A stretch of 64,000 bases of DNA from Candidatus Nitrososphaera evergladensis SR1 (GTDB lineage Archaea > Thermoproteota > Nitrososphaeria > Nitrososphaerales > Nitrososphaeraceae): positions 806,001-870,000 of the forward strand of contig NZ_CP007174.1 in NCBI RefSeq assembly GCF_000730285.1, written 5' to 3'. The position numbers and the translations under genes are program-made. Under the pieces are notes generated by a model that saw only the letters and a program-made list of their open reading frames with translations, did not search any database and was not told the DNA's origin. This document shows, in pieces, positions 9,151-15,649 of this stretch. Every line of letters begins with the position of its first letter. The stretch's first letter is position 1.

Positions 9151-9473
9151 TTAAGATTTACTAGGCACAGTAATGAAGTCGTCAACTTTCGTCTTGTAGA
9201 CCTTTGCAAAGTTAACGACGAAAGTCGTCGGCGGGCTAAATTTAAGAAAGATGGCCTTAGACATGAAATTTACACGTGATTAAAGACCAGCACTGCTAAT
9301 TTCGACTTGAAATTTGTAGGTAGGGGGGTAGTCATCGACGCCAAGCGACAAATGCTTTCGGCAATTTCGCGGCTTTGTACGACCTACAGTCTGTTAGGCT
9401 GTAGACTTGAATGTCGTTACAACGCAAATCGGTAGCGTCATTTGACAATGACTAGACTATCATACCCTTGCAG

Positions 9474-9597
9474 ATTTGTCGAGTTGTCTAATTGGCTTTC
9501 ACGTTCAATCTGAAAGAACAAGACAAATACGGCAAGCGTCGAATTTGTCTGATTCTTGCCGCTTGAGCACAAATTACAATTAGACAACTAGACAAAT
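9474..9597. repeat. Long inverted repeat, iteron-like motif
   Basis: Arms 9474-9493 and 9578-9597 match in 19 of 20 positions as inverted copies. A further direct copy lies at 11097-11114 in the same element. Smaller nested inverted repeats lie between the arms. Confidence 0.75.
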
Positions 9598-9695
9598 TGA
9601 TAGGGGTCTGCTCATACGATAGTGTGCACTTTCAATACCATGCTAGAACATGAATGCAGCCTCACGGCGTCGCCTCACTTCGCATGGCTTCGTTC

Positions 9696-9755
9696 GGCGA
9701 TTGCTTAGGTAAATACTAGGCTATGTTAGATGCGACATAGGCTAACGCAATCGCC
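9696..9755. repeat. Imperfect 60-base palindrome able to form a hairpin
   Basis: Outer arms GGCGATTGC.TTAG and CTAACGCAATCGCC pair, and inner arms TAGGCTATGT and ACATAGGCTA pair with one mismatch around a short loop. It could be a cruciform at an origin, a double-strand nicking site or a structured RNA. Confidence 0.55.
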
Positions 9756-9911
9756 TTACTTCGCATTTGTGATGACCTCATTAGGCTATTTCGGGCGGGC
9801 TGGTGCGTGGTTGTGTGTGCGTGTGCGTCTTATTGTAGGGTCTGGCCGGCACATGCTATACCCTGTGCGCTTTAACATAGACTTGCTATGTCTGAGTAGA
9901 CTTTGACAGTT

Positions 9912-10214
9912 CTATGACAAATTAGACTTCGGCACTTTAAGTATGTCAATCTCTGCAAAGAATCGTCTTCGCATGACAGCTAACATCTCTACCGCATGGT
10001 CACTGGTGAATACGTCTTCTGACTTGCCAGTAAAGTACAACAACCGTATTACCGTCGCAAATGCACAACCTAAGACGAAATCACGCCCGTTAGTTATCTT
10101 CATAGTGTCTTTGCCTATTTGGCTGGTAGCCAGCTCAGTATAGACCGGTGCAAGTGATACTGCTGTGTCTATCGCTTTGTCTAACTTGCCGCGGTCAGAA
10201 TCGCTAAGGGTCAT
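9912..10214 (-). CDS. Hypothetical 100-residue protein of the integrated element
   Basis: No recognised family. The sequence is predicted mainly alpha-helical, with a moderately hydrophobic stretch GCAFATVIRLLYFTG near residues 49-63 that looks like a buried helix rather than a membrane span. It lies 38 bases downstream of the PD-(D/E)XK-like gene in the same direction and may share its transcript. Confidence 0.65.
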   Translation of the reverse strand: MTLSDSDRGKLDKAIDTAVSLAPVYTELATSQIGKDTMKITNGRDFVLGCAFATVIRLLYFTGKSEDVFTSDHAVEMLAVMRRRFFAEIDILKVPKSNLS

Positions 10215-10252
10215 TTGGCTAGTCTATGCGAGCTTTCACTTAAGGTCTTTCA

Positions 10253-10987
10253 TTATGTTAATCGAGTCAGGCCGTACTTGCTTAGAGAATACAGAAAGTC
10301 GGCCACATCGTCTATCTTGTTAATCTCATCGTAGGGCCAGCTATACGCAGGGCTTGGTAGTCGTTTATTGATACGGCTCTTGTCGTTGGCACTGTTACCT
10401 TTGACCCAACCCTTAACTTCAAATACATAGTCGTTTGAAGTCGCACTAAGAGCCAGTATTACATCAGGTATTTCGTTGCGCTTTGCCCAGCGTTTGTACT
10501 GTGATTCATTAATTAGCAAGTCGTTGCAGTCAGCAGGCCCCGTCTTTACTTCGACCTTTAGGCCACTCGGGTAAAGTATGAAATCTGGCCCTAGCTTGTC
10601 TTCGGGTAGGTATAGCAACTGATGATCAAAGTTGTACCAAATCTTATGCTGATTTAAGACAGATAGAATGGCCATTTCACCCTTGATACCGCGTACTTTG
10701 TTTGCCAAATCGCGTTTAGGGTCTTTGGCTTTGTAATAACCGCCGCCTCGCTTGTCGAACCGTGCACTTTCAACTTTAGCAATGGCTTGATAGGCATTGT
10801 CTGCATCACTATCGATTTCTATAAGCCGACCAACGTAATTCTGTGCATCGTTTGGCGATACTTGTAGTAATTGTTCAATGGTCGATGAGGTCATCAGTAA
10901 ACGATGCTGTGACTGGCGAACGTCTTGTAGCTCTGGCCTAATGTGCTCTATTTCTCGCTTTGATTTGGTCTTCTTTCGTGCTTTCAC
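10253..10987 (-). CDS. PD-(D/E)XK nuclease-like protein of the integrated element
   Basis: 244 residues starting at a GTG. The C-terminal half shows the complete active-site pattern of the PD-(D/E)XK fold: Glu104 in IKGEMAIL, Asp135 in LGPDFILYP, Glu146 and Lys148 in LKVEVKTG, and Gln163 in INESQYKRW. The N-terminal 100 residues are Lys/Arg-rich and helical and may bind DNA. The role could be a restriction-type nuclease, a Holliday-junction nuclease or a replication/nicking enzyme for the circle. No methyltransferase is nearby, which argues against a classical restriction-modification system. The TATA-like CTTAAATAG and the palindrome 11024-11039 lie upstream. Confidence 0.8.
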   Translation of the reverse strand: MKARKKTKSKREIEHIRPELQDVRQSQHRLLMTSSTIEQLLQVSPNDAQNYVGRLIEIDSDADNAYQAIAKVESARFDKRGGGYYKAKDPKRDLANKVRGIKGEMAILSVLNQHKIWYNFDHQLLYLPEDKLGPDFILYPSGLKVEVKTGPADCNDLLINESQYKRWAKRNEIPDVILALSATSNDYVFEVKGWVKGNSANDKSRINKRLPSPAYSWPYDEINKIDDVADFLYSLSKYGLTRLT

Positions 10988-11023
10988 TATTACAAATTAA
11001 TAGCAGTAATCTCTATTTAAGTA

Positions 11024-11039
11024 TTACTAACGTTAGTAA
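11024..11039 (-). promoter_or_regulatory. Perfect 16-bp palindromic operator upstream of the nuclease-like gene
   Basis: TTACTAACGTTAGTAA is a perfect palindrome directly upstream of the TATA-like element (about 11013-11021, minus strand) of the gene starting at 10987. It is shared with the int-operon promoter (9135-9150). Confidence 0.65.
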
Positions 11040-11096
11040 CTACATTGAATTAGCATAACCATGCGAAATAGTGTCACTATCTGAAATACCTCATAG

Positions 11097-11114
11097 ATTT
11101 GTCTAGTTGTCTAA
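11097..11114 (+). repeat. Third copy of the iteron-like motif
   Basis: ATTTGTCTAGTTGTCTAA matches the consensus of the two arms at 9474-9493 and 9578-9597. It lies in the intergenic space between the winged-helix gene and the nuclease-like gene. A looser variant (TTGTCTTCATGTCTAATTG) follows at about 11164-11182. Confidence 0.6.
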
Positions 11115-11210
11115 ATGCCGCCACTGTCACCAGCAATGCATTTACGACATACGTGAAACGTGTTTGTCTTCATGTCTAATTGTCTATTACTCAAAGTAGC
11201 ATGGCATAAG

Positions 11211-11870
11211 TCATGCCGGCAGCCCATTTAACAGCGCGCCTATTCTTGCCACGATGGCAGCCCCTGCGGCCACGCCCTCAAGAATGTTCTTTGCGGTCAC
11301 AAGACACTCTTTGATTCTTTGACTCTTTGGTTTCGACGATTGCGCCTGCAAGGCCAATGTTTCAATTTCTGTATTTAATTCGCCTTTCTGCTCGGGCGTC
11401 AAGTCTGCAGTACTGGCCGTCTCTCTTAACATCGAAATAATGTCACGTAGCTCGACTAACTGCTCTTGGCTAATGCCAGAAGATTGAGTCAAAGTAGCGG
11501 TCTGACTAGAGTTAGCCCCACTTGCCTGAATTTGCGAGTTATTCATCTGGCCTACGTGAATAATGTTTACTGTGGCCAACGGTGCAAAGTGTTCTGTCGG
11601 TTGCTCTGGGTGCTCTAGGGCTTCTTCGACTTCTTTAATGCCAAAGTGTGTTATGCCTATGTTGCCACCAATACCCGTACCCGTGATTAGCCCTTCGCCT
11701 GTAAGGTATTGTACTATAATGTGGGTCAGTTCACTATGGCCTTCACCAAAGCCAAGCTCTTGGCCGACCTGCCACATGTTTACAGACGTGTGTTCATTGC
11801 CACACGTCAGCTCGTAAACTCGATGCATGAATTGTAGACGTTTCTTCTTCATTTCTGTTATAGAATACAA
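11211..11870 (-). CDS. Winged-helix protein with NSQIQ segment (element cargo)
   Basis: 219 residues (an in-frame ATG at 11852 is a possible shorter start). The first 80 residues look like a winged helix: helices around KRLQFMHRVYELTC and VGQELGFGEGHSELTHIIVQ, then a Gly-rich wing and FGIKEVEEALEHP. A middle beta-like stretch reads VNIIHVGQMNNSQIQASG, followed by a Ser/Thr/Gln-rich linker, a helix pair and a small hydrophobic C-terminal helix with Ala/Gly repeats. A DNA-binding or sensor role is suggested. It might be the regulator of the TTACTAA palindromes, but that is unproven. It is the first gene after int in the circular map. Confidence 0.7.
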   Translation of the reverse strand: MYSITEMKKKRLQFMHRVYELTCGNEHTSVNMWQVGQELGFGEGHSELTHIIVQYLTGEGLITGTGIGGNIGITHFGIKEVEEALEHPEQPTEHFAPLATVNIIHVGQMNNSQIQASGANSSQTATLTQSSGISQEQLVELRDIISMLRETASTADLTPEQKGELNTEIETLALQAQSSKPKSQRIKECLVTAKNILEGVAAGAAIVARIGALLNGLPA

Positions 11871-11993
11871 ATCAAGTACATTATGCTCTGTTTCTACTTA
11901 ACCTTTACGAACGACATCAACCGTAATCGAATCTACAATGTTACAATAAACCCGCATGTAATTTGCATCGTTTGACTGACCTGACTTTGTATC

Positions 11994-12887
11994 TTATGCT
12001 AGCTCTTTCTTCAGCTCTGGCAGCAGTCGAAGTATGCGCTTGGCTTGTTTGTCAAAGTCTGGCCGGTAATAGTGCTTACCAAAGATGCTAGCCGGCGTAC
12101 GGCCCTGCAACAGGTCTATAAATTCAGTCTCTATACCATGCTGTCGTAGGTAGGTCGCAAAGACCTTGCGACAGTATCGCATAGGCATTGGTATCTTACG
12201 GCGCTTTAGGTACGACCGTATGCTATGGTAACTATCACTCGATTGCTTTGCCAATGTTAGTAAATCGTCGTCTACTAGCGAGATGTATGCCTTCTTGCTT
12301 CGGCGAATGAATAGGTCTTTGTGCCTGTAGTGCTCTAGTATGCCGCGCTCTTCATTGTAATAGTCTTTAGTGGCTTGCTTGATCAGGCCAATGGCTTTGC
12401 ACGATTCGTCGGCTCGTAGGCCCAGCATGGTAGCGACGACAAGAGTATTAGCACAGTCGGCGGGTAATACCTTGATTGCCTGCTTAATACGGTCTAGCAT
12501 CTCGTTAATGTCTTCTTTCTCAAAGAAATTGAAATTGTCGTCAGTGTGCCGCCAGTGTAGCGCATGATTCTTGATGATTCTTTGCCATGTCTCATAGCAA
12601 CCGTTGAACTTTGCCAAGTGCGACAGTGCGCGCATGGTCTGCCTTTGCATGTCGTGCGACATCGCGAGTAATTCGCTAGCGTTACAACTGGTCAATACGT
12701 GCTGGTACTTGTTAGCGCGGGCGTGTAGGTAAGTAATGTCTTTGTCGCTTGTCAGCACCTTTCGCAAATAAGCATCAAAGCCGTCTAAAGTAATGGCAAT
12801 GGCCGGCCTTGTCGCTTGTTCGACGTCGTAATTGCTGTGCAAGGCCTTGGGCGCTGGAGGTCGCTGGTTCGAATCCGGCCGACCCCA
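11994..12887 (-). pseudogene. int: Integrase C-terminal fragment, int(C), SSV-type tyrosine recombinase
   Basis: Catalytic part of the integrase. The frame is open through attR (codon starting 12887) and continues in the same frame as int(N). Numbering from the TTG at 12842, the tyrosine-recombinase residues are Arg143 (GLRADES), Lys183/184 (IRRSKKAYIS), the RYCRKVFATYLRQHG box (Arg225, His235) and the nucleophile in GKHYYRP (Tyr258 or Tyr259). The 282-residue piece lacks the N-terminal 96 residues made from int(N) plus the repeat. In the integrated state it has no obvious own promoter, so it is probably silent until excision. Confidence 0.92.
12844..12887 (+). repeat. attR: 44-bp direct repeat
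   Basis: Second copy of the tRNA-Pro 3' segment, identical to 8496-8539. It marks the right end of the element; it lacks the tRNA 5' half and cannot fold as a tRNA. Confidence 0.95.
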
Positions 12888-13223
12888 TTGATGTATCTGA
12901 TGAAAAACTCGAAGATTTGTGGGCGTATTTTGTCAAGAGGCAGACGTATATGACAGAAGGCTCGACATCTGCTGGCACTTATTGTGCTCCAGAGATTTCC
13001 TAACGGAAAGGCGGTTACGCCTGCGCGTTTGTGAGAGATGAGCTATTAAAGTATTTTCAAAGTGAAAACCACGAATTCATGGTTGCAATGAATCAACAGC
13101 AGCCGGCTCCAAATAATATGGTGAGATACAGCAGCAGGTAAGCAATTTGTCGCAGGATCTTTTCAAGCTGCGGAGCAAGTATTGAAAACCCTGCAAAAGA
13201 AGGAATTACTGCTAATCTCTATT
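12888..13223. other. Gene-poor junction with possible coding remnants
   Basis: Host DNA beyond attR. A plus-strand open stretch up to 13003 reads VSDEKLEDLWAYFVKRQ and looks protein-like, but it has no own start and is joined upstream only to the repeat. A second short stretch near 13080-13200 also looks protein-like in two frames. Both may be remains of a gene broken by earlier integrations. No RNA gene is seen. Confidence 0.35.
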
Positions 13224-13928
13224 TCATGACTGGCCGAAAACCACCAGTGTGCCACCCCAAGCATATAACCAGCCTTCAGTGTTGCAACCGCCAAGCCTAG
13301 TTACCGGTATCAGCGTTAGAGAATGTTTGCCTTGGGAGATATCTTCCAGAGTTATGACCCCTGTACTAAGTGGAATGGGCGGAGATCTGCCTTCATAGCC
13401 TAACCAGTGGGTTACACCTACAGTTTCGCCATCGACTTTTACCACGACTCGAATATCTGCACAATGAAAAGCTGATGGAGTGGCATCGTCAGAAACGTCA
13501 TCGAAGAATTGGAATTGCAATGTCTGTGTCTCATTTACATATACAGTGTTTGTCACTGCCAAAGACGTTGGAGAAGGTCCTTCAGATTGGCTGCCTCCAC
13601 TTTTTGTAAATTGAATGACTTTCTGTGCATGAATTTCGTCAATACTTGCTGGGCAACATAGTGCTGCTATACTATCTTCCAAGCTGACTCCAGGTTGCTG
13701 GCCAATCAAAATAGGAACATCAGAAGAAGCATCTTCTACTGCTGCCGTCGTCATTGTTGTTGCGGCATTGGCATTCCTTTCAATCAGGAATGCAGGAGCC
13801 AGTAGTTGCAGTATCGGTATGCCTGCAGAAGACAAGAACAGTGAAGCACTTAGTATTGCCACTGTTGCAATCAATAGAGCCGTGATCATCTTCTGGCTTG
13901 AATAAGCTTTCTTGGAGTTGCCAGGCAT
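13224..13928 (-). CDS. Predicted secreted or membrane-anchored hypothetical protein
   Basis: About 234 residues from the ATG at 13928 (frame extends to a TTG at 13979). A basic start is followed by one hydrophobic segment, ALLIATVAILSASLFLSSAG, as a signal anchor. The rest is extracellular in character: a Cys pair (LCCPAS), Thr/Ser-rich parts and beta-strand patterns ending in HSLTLIPVTRLGG, suggesting an immunoglobulin-like or jelly-roll fold. No family is recognised. It sits between the integrated element and the amo genes. Confidence 0.7.
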   Translation of the reverse strand: MPGNSKKAYSSQKMITALLIATVAILSASLFLSSAGIPILQLLAPAFLIERNANAATTMTTAAVEDASSDVPILIGQQPGVSLEDSIAALCCPASIDEIHAQKVIQFTKSGGSQSEGPSPTSLAVTNTVYVNETQTLQFQFFDDVSDDATPSAFHCADIRVVVKVDGETVGVTHWLGYEGRSPPIPLSTGVITLEDISQGKHSLTLIPVTRLGGCNTEGWLYAWGGTLVVFGQS

Positions 13929-14133
13929 ATCGTAATTGCGGTAAGCTGAGTATAAGCATTGTTGACTATTGATCGGCAAGTAAGTGATGACTCTACTCTT
14001 TCTGCTTTGAACAGAGTTGGTTAGTCATAACATTGCGTTGTTACTGAGATGGACAAACTGTTCAGTGCTCTGCCGCTATCGTTGTACAAGCTTTTTCTTA
14101 ATGTTCTTCTCTCTTCTTCTTTTTTCTCTGCTG

Positions 14134-14265
14134 CTATCCAGATTCAGAGTGCCCTTCGTGCGCTTCTGGGCTGTGCCCTCTTTTTGCCCTTGTTGCAAAC
14201 AGCACCCCTACAAGGAACACAAAGATGCCTATGGTGATGGCGTACGTGCTCATTGCGTCGGCCAT
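14134..14265 (-). CDS. 43-residue single-helix membrane protein downstream of amoA
   Basis: ATG at 14265, stop TAG at 14134-14136. The product begins MADAMSTYAITIG, spans the membrane once (ITIGIFVFLVGVLFA), then has a positively charged ATRAKRG step and a His/Glu/Ser tail. It lies 115 bases downstream of amoA on the same strand; a T-rich run after amoA and a TATA-like TTTTTATATG about 85 bases before the ATG could give it its own transcript. It aligns without gaps over 29 residues with the protein at 62902-63066 (13 identical, most others conservative). Position and size make it a candidate accessory AMO subunit of the small single-helix kind; this is inference. Confidence 0.75.
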   Translation of the reverse strand: MADAMSTYAITIGIFVFLVGVLFATRAKRGHSPEAHEGHSESG

Positions 14266-14380
14266 GCTGTTAGGTCAGGCGAATGTCGAAGATAAAGTTG
14301 TCGATAAGCGACGAATCTGGAATACTGGAAAGCGTTCGCTAGAACATATAAAAATGAAAAGAAAAGGAAAAAGGGGAGGT

Positions 14381-15031
14381 TTAGTCCCACTTGCTCCACG
14401 CGGCCATCCATCTGTATGTCCACGTGTTAAGTTTTGCACCCAACGCAGTCATGGGTACTGTTAGCACTGCACTAGCGCCAGAACCTAGCGCCACAGGCGA
14501 GTTGTAAAACTTACCTACCTGAGGCTCTATAGGCGTCATGTATGCAGGCAGCGTCGGTCTCGGATACTTGAAGGCTACCTCAAGCGGGTCCCTGATGAGC
14601 AACAGGTTGACCATGTTGAACAGCGGAAGTGATAGGCCAACCAGCGTGCCGCCGATGATGATGACAGCGTGCTTGTTGCGTCTTGTCGCCCAGTACGTGA
14701 GGTCCAACAGCATTGCCGATGGGATCCACACTGGCACCACGATGAAGTCGTATGGATAGCCAAGTGCAAACCATGCACCCTTTGCAACCCATGTGTAGAT
14801 AGTCATGATTGTGGCGTAGTATGTGGCCGTGCCCGGAACGCCTGTGAACAACATGTAGTATACCGCACCCACAGCGAGCATCGTCGACTGTGACACGGAG
14901 AATACTACGAAGGATGTCCACATCCAGTCTGTGTAGAAGATGTAGTCTCCTGCGTTGATGGTTAGCAGCGTGCTGTTGACAGCAACGACTACTATGAATA
15001 GGTAGTGCGTTGTACGTCTAAGCCAGACCAT
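14381..15031 (-). CDS. amoA: Archaeal ammonia monooxygenase subunit A
   Basis: Membrane subunit of the copper enzyme that oxidises ammonia to hydroxylamine, the first step of energy gain in ammonia-oxidizing archaea. The full 216 residues are present with the usual archaeal start MVWLRRTTHYLFIVVVAVNS, the segments INAGDYIFYTDW and GYPYDFIVVPVWIP, and the end AAWSKWD. Several membrane helices are evident. The sequence is of the Nitrososphaera type in my judgement. amoX is 162 bases upstream; amoB and amoC are not in the window, which fits the dispersed amo genes of this lineage. A TATA-like element stands 23-31 bases before the ATG, so the message is probably nearly leaderless. Confidence 0.99.
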   Translation of the reverse strand: MVWLRRTTHYLFIVVVAVNSTLLTINAGDYIFYTDWMWTSFVVFSVSQSTMLAVGAVYYMLFTGVPGTATYYATIMTIYTWVAKGAWFALGYPYDFIVVPVWIPSAMLLDLTYWATRRNKHAVIIIGGTLVGLSLPLFNMVNLLLIRDPLEVAFKYPRPTLPAYMTPIEPQVGKFYNSPVALGSGASAVLTVPMTALGAKLNTWTYRWMAAWSKWD

Positions 15032-15053
15032 TGGAAACCATGACAGAATGCTT

Positions 15054-15062
15054 GTATTTAAG
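15054..15062 (-). promoter_or_regulatory. amoA promoter, TATA-like element
   Basis: CTTAAATAC on the minus strand, 23-31 bases before the amoA ATG, preceded by A-rich sequence. It matches the TTTAAATA-like boxes seen before many other genes here. Confidence 0.65.
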
Positions 15063-15148
15063 ATTTACCGTTGCCAAAAATCTTGTGCGAAATCCGCACA
15101 TATACCTTGATTTGTAGAAAACATGACACGAATAAAGCCTACCGTACA

Positions 15149-15160
15149 GGGGGGGGGGGG
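15149..15160. repeat. Homopolymer tract G12 between amoX and amoA
   Basis: Twelve consecutive G on the plus strand (C12 in the transcript direction), 33 bases after the amoX stop and about 118 bases before the amoA start. It is the only homopolymer of this length noticed in the window. Confidence 0.9.
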
Positions 15161-15193
15161 TAACGAAAAAGAAAAAGAGAAAAAAGGCTTTTC

Positions 15194-15502
15194 TTAAGCC
15201 CTTACCGTCTTCTCGCCCGTGATCTTCATGATGAAGAAGAATCCGAGGGCCTCGATTACGGTCAGAACGGACAGTGCGTATAATCCGCTAGGCAACGGGT
15301 ATGCCCATGGGTAGACTGTGACGCCTACGTAAACACCGCCCGCAGTTGCAGCCCAGCACAGCGCAAAGCCCAGAATGTAAATTCCCTTCATGTTTTCGAC
15401 TCTGCGGCCGATCATGCGTTCGATGTCGTCACGGCTTTCGCCGCCGCCTCCACCGCTACCACCCTTACGTCCACCACTTCCATATCCCTTTGGTAGAGTC
15501 AT
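15194..15502 (-). CDS. amoX: Archaeal ammonia monooxygenase-associated protein AmoX
   Basis: Small membrane protein that accompanies amoA in archaeal ammonia oxidizers and is regarded as an AMO subunit. From the ATG at 15502 it has 102 residues: a Gly/Ser-rich basic N-terminus, the segment DDIERMIGRRVENMKGIY, then two membrane helices (YILGFALCWAATAGGVYVGV and LYALSVLTVIEALGFFFIM). The frame extends to 15523, but a TATA-like TTTTTAAATTTT lies at 15527-15538, making the ATG at 15502 the sensible start. It is immediately upstream of amoA on the same strand. Confidence 0.95.
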   Translation of the reverse strand: MTLPKGYGSGGRKGGSGGGGGESRDDIERMIGRRVENMKGIYILGFALCWAATAGGVYVGVTVYPWAYPLPSGLYALSVLTVIEALGFFFIMKITGEKTVRA

Positions 15503-15526
15503 TCTGCTGTACAGATAGAGCATGCC

Positions 15527-15538
15527 TTTTTAAATTTT
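15527..15538 (-). promoter_or_regulatory. amoX promoter, TATA-like element
   Basis: AAAATTTAAAAA on the minus strand, 25-36 bases before the chosen amoX start. It rules out the upstream in-frame start at 15523 for a transcript from this promoter. Confidence 0.6.
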
Positions 15539-15649
15539 GCTGTCCACGGGTACGATAGGCATTTGCCTTCGCGGATTTCGCACGTAAAGAGAAAAAGATG
15601 AAAAAAGGAAAAGGAGGAGGGGAGGAGAGGTTGGTTGTTATGTTTGGCA

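Larger units (their letters stand above)
9151..9911. other. Non-coding, repeat-rich segment of the element, candidate replication origin
   Basis: About 760 bases with no credible gene but dense symmetry. Two 20-base arms at 9474-9493 and 9578-9597 are inverted copies with one mismatch (consensus ATTTGTCTAGTTGTCTAATT), enclosing smaller inverted repeats (CTTTCA/TGAAAG, CGGCAAG/CTTGCCG, GACAAAT/ATTTGTC). A second hairpin-forming block lies at 9696-9755, flanked by near-identical direct repeats CGCCTCACTTCGCAT and CGCCTTACTTCGCAT. Such arrays are typical of plasmid origins; no initiator gene is recognised, so the role is inferred. Confidence 0.55.
8496..12887. mobile_element. Integrated SSV-type genetic element in tRNA-Pro (4,348-bp circle)
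   Basis: The segment lies between two perfect 44-bp repeats, one within tRNA-Pro. It has lower GC than its surroundings and all its genes are on the minus strand. Its integrase gene is divided: an N-terminal piece at the tRNA end and a C-terminal piece at the far end, both running through the repeat in the same frame. Joining the repeats recreates one integrase of about 378 residues. In circular order it encodes a winged-helix protein, a PD-(D/E)XK-like protein, a 100-residue protein, a repeat-rich non-coding segment, a basic 117-residue protein and the integrase. No capsid, primase or helicase is seen, so it may be a cryptic plasmid or a satellite depending on host or helper replication. Confidence 0.93.

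Noticed and set aside
10253-10987. Restriction-modification system in the integrated element
   Set aside because: A nuclease-like fold is visible but there is no methyltransferase in the element or near it.
12775-12978. Minus-strand frame containing GSAGFEPATSSAQG
   Set aside because: This is the familiar false protein produced by antisense translation of tRNA 3' ends; it is in a different frame from the integrase.
14017-14295. Plus-strand frames of 62 and 92 codons
   Set aside because: They are antisense to the 43-residue membrane protein and its T-rich flank, which explains their Leu/Phe-rich content.
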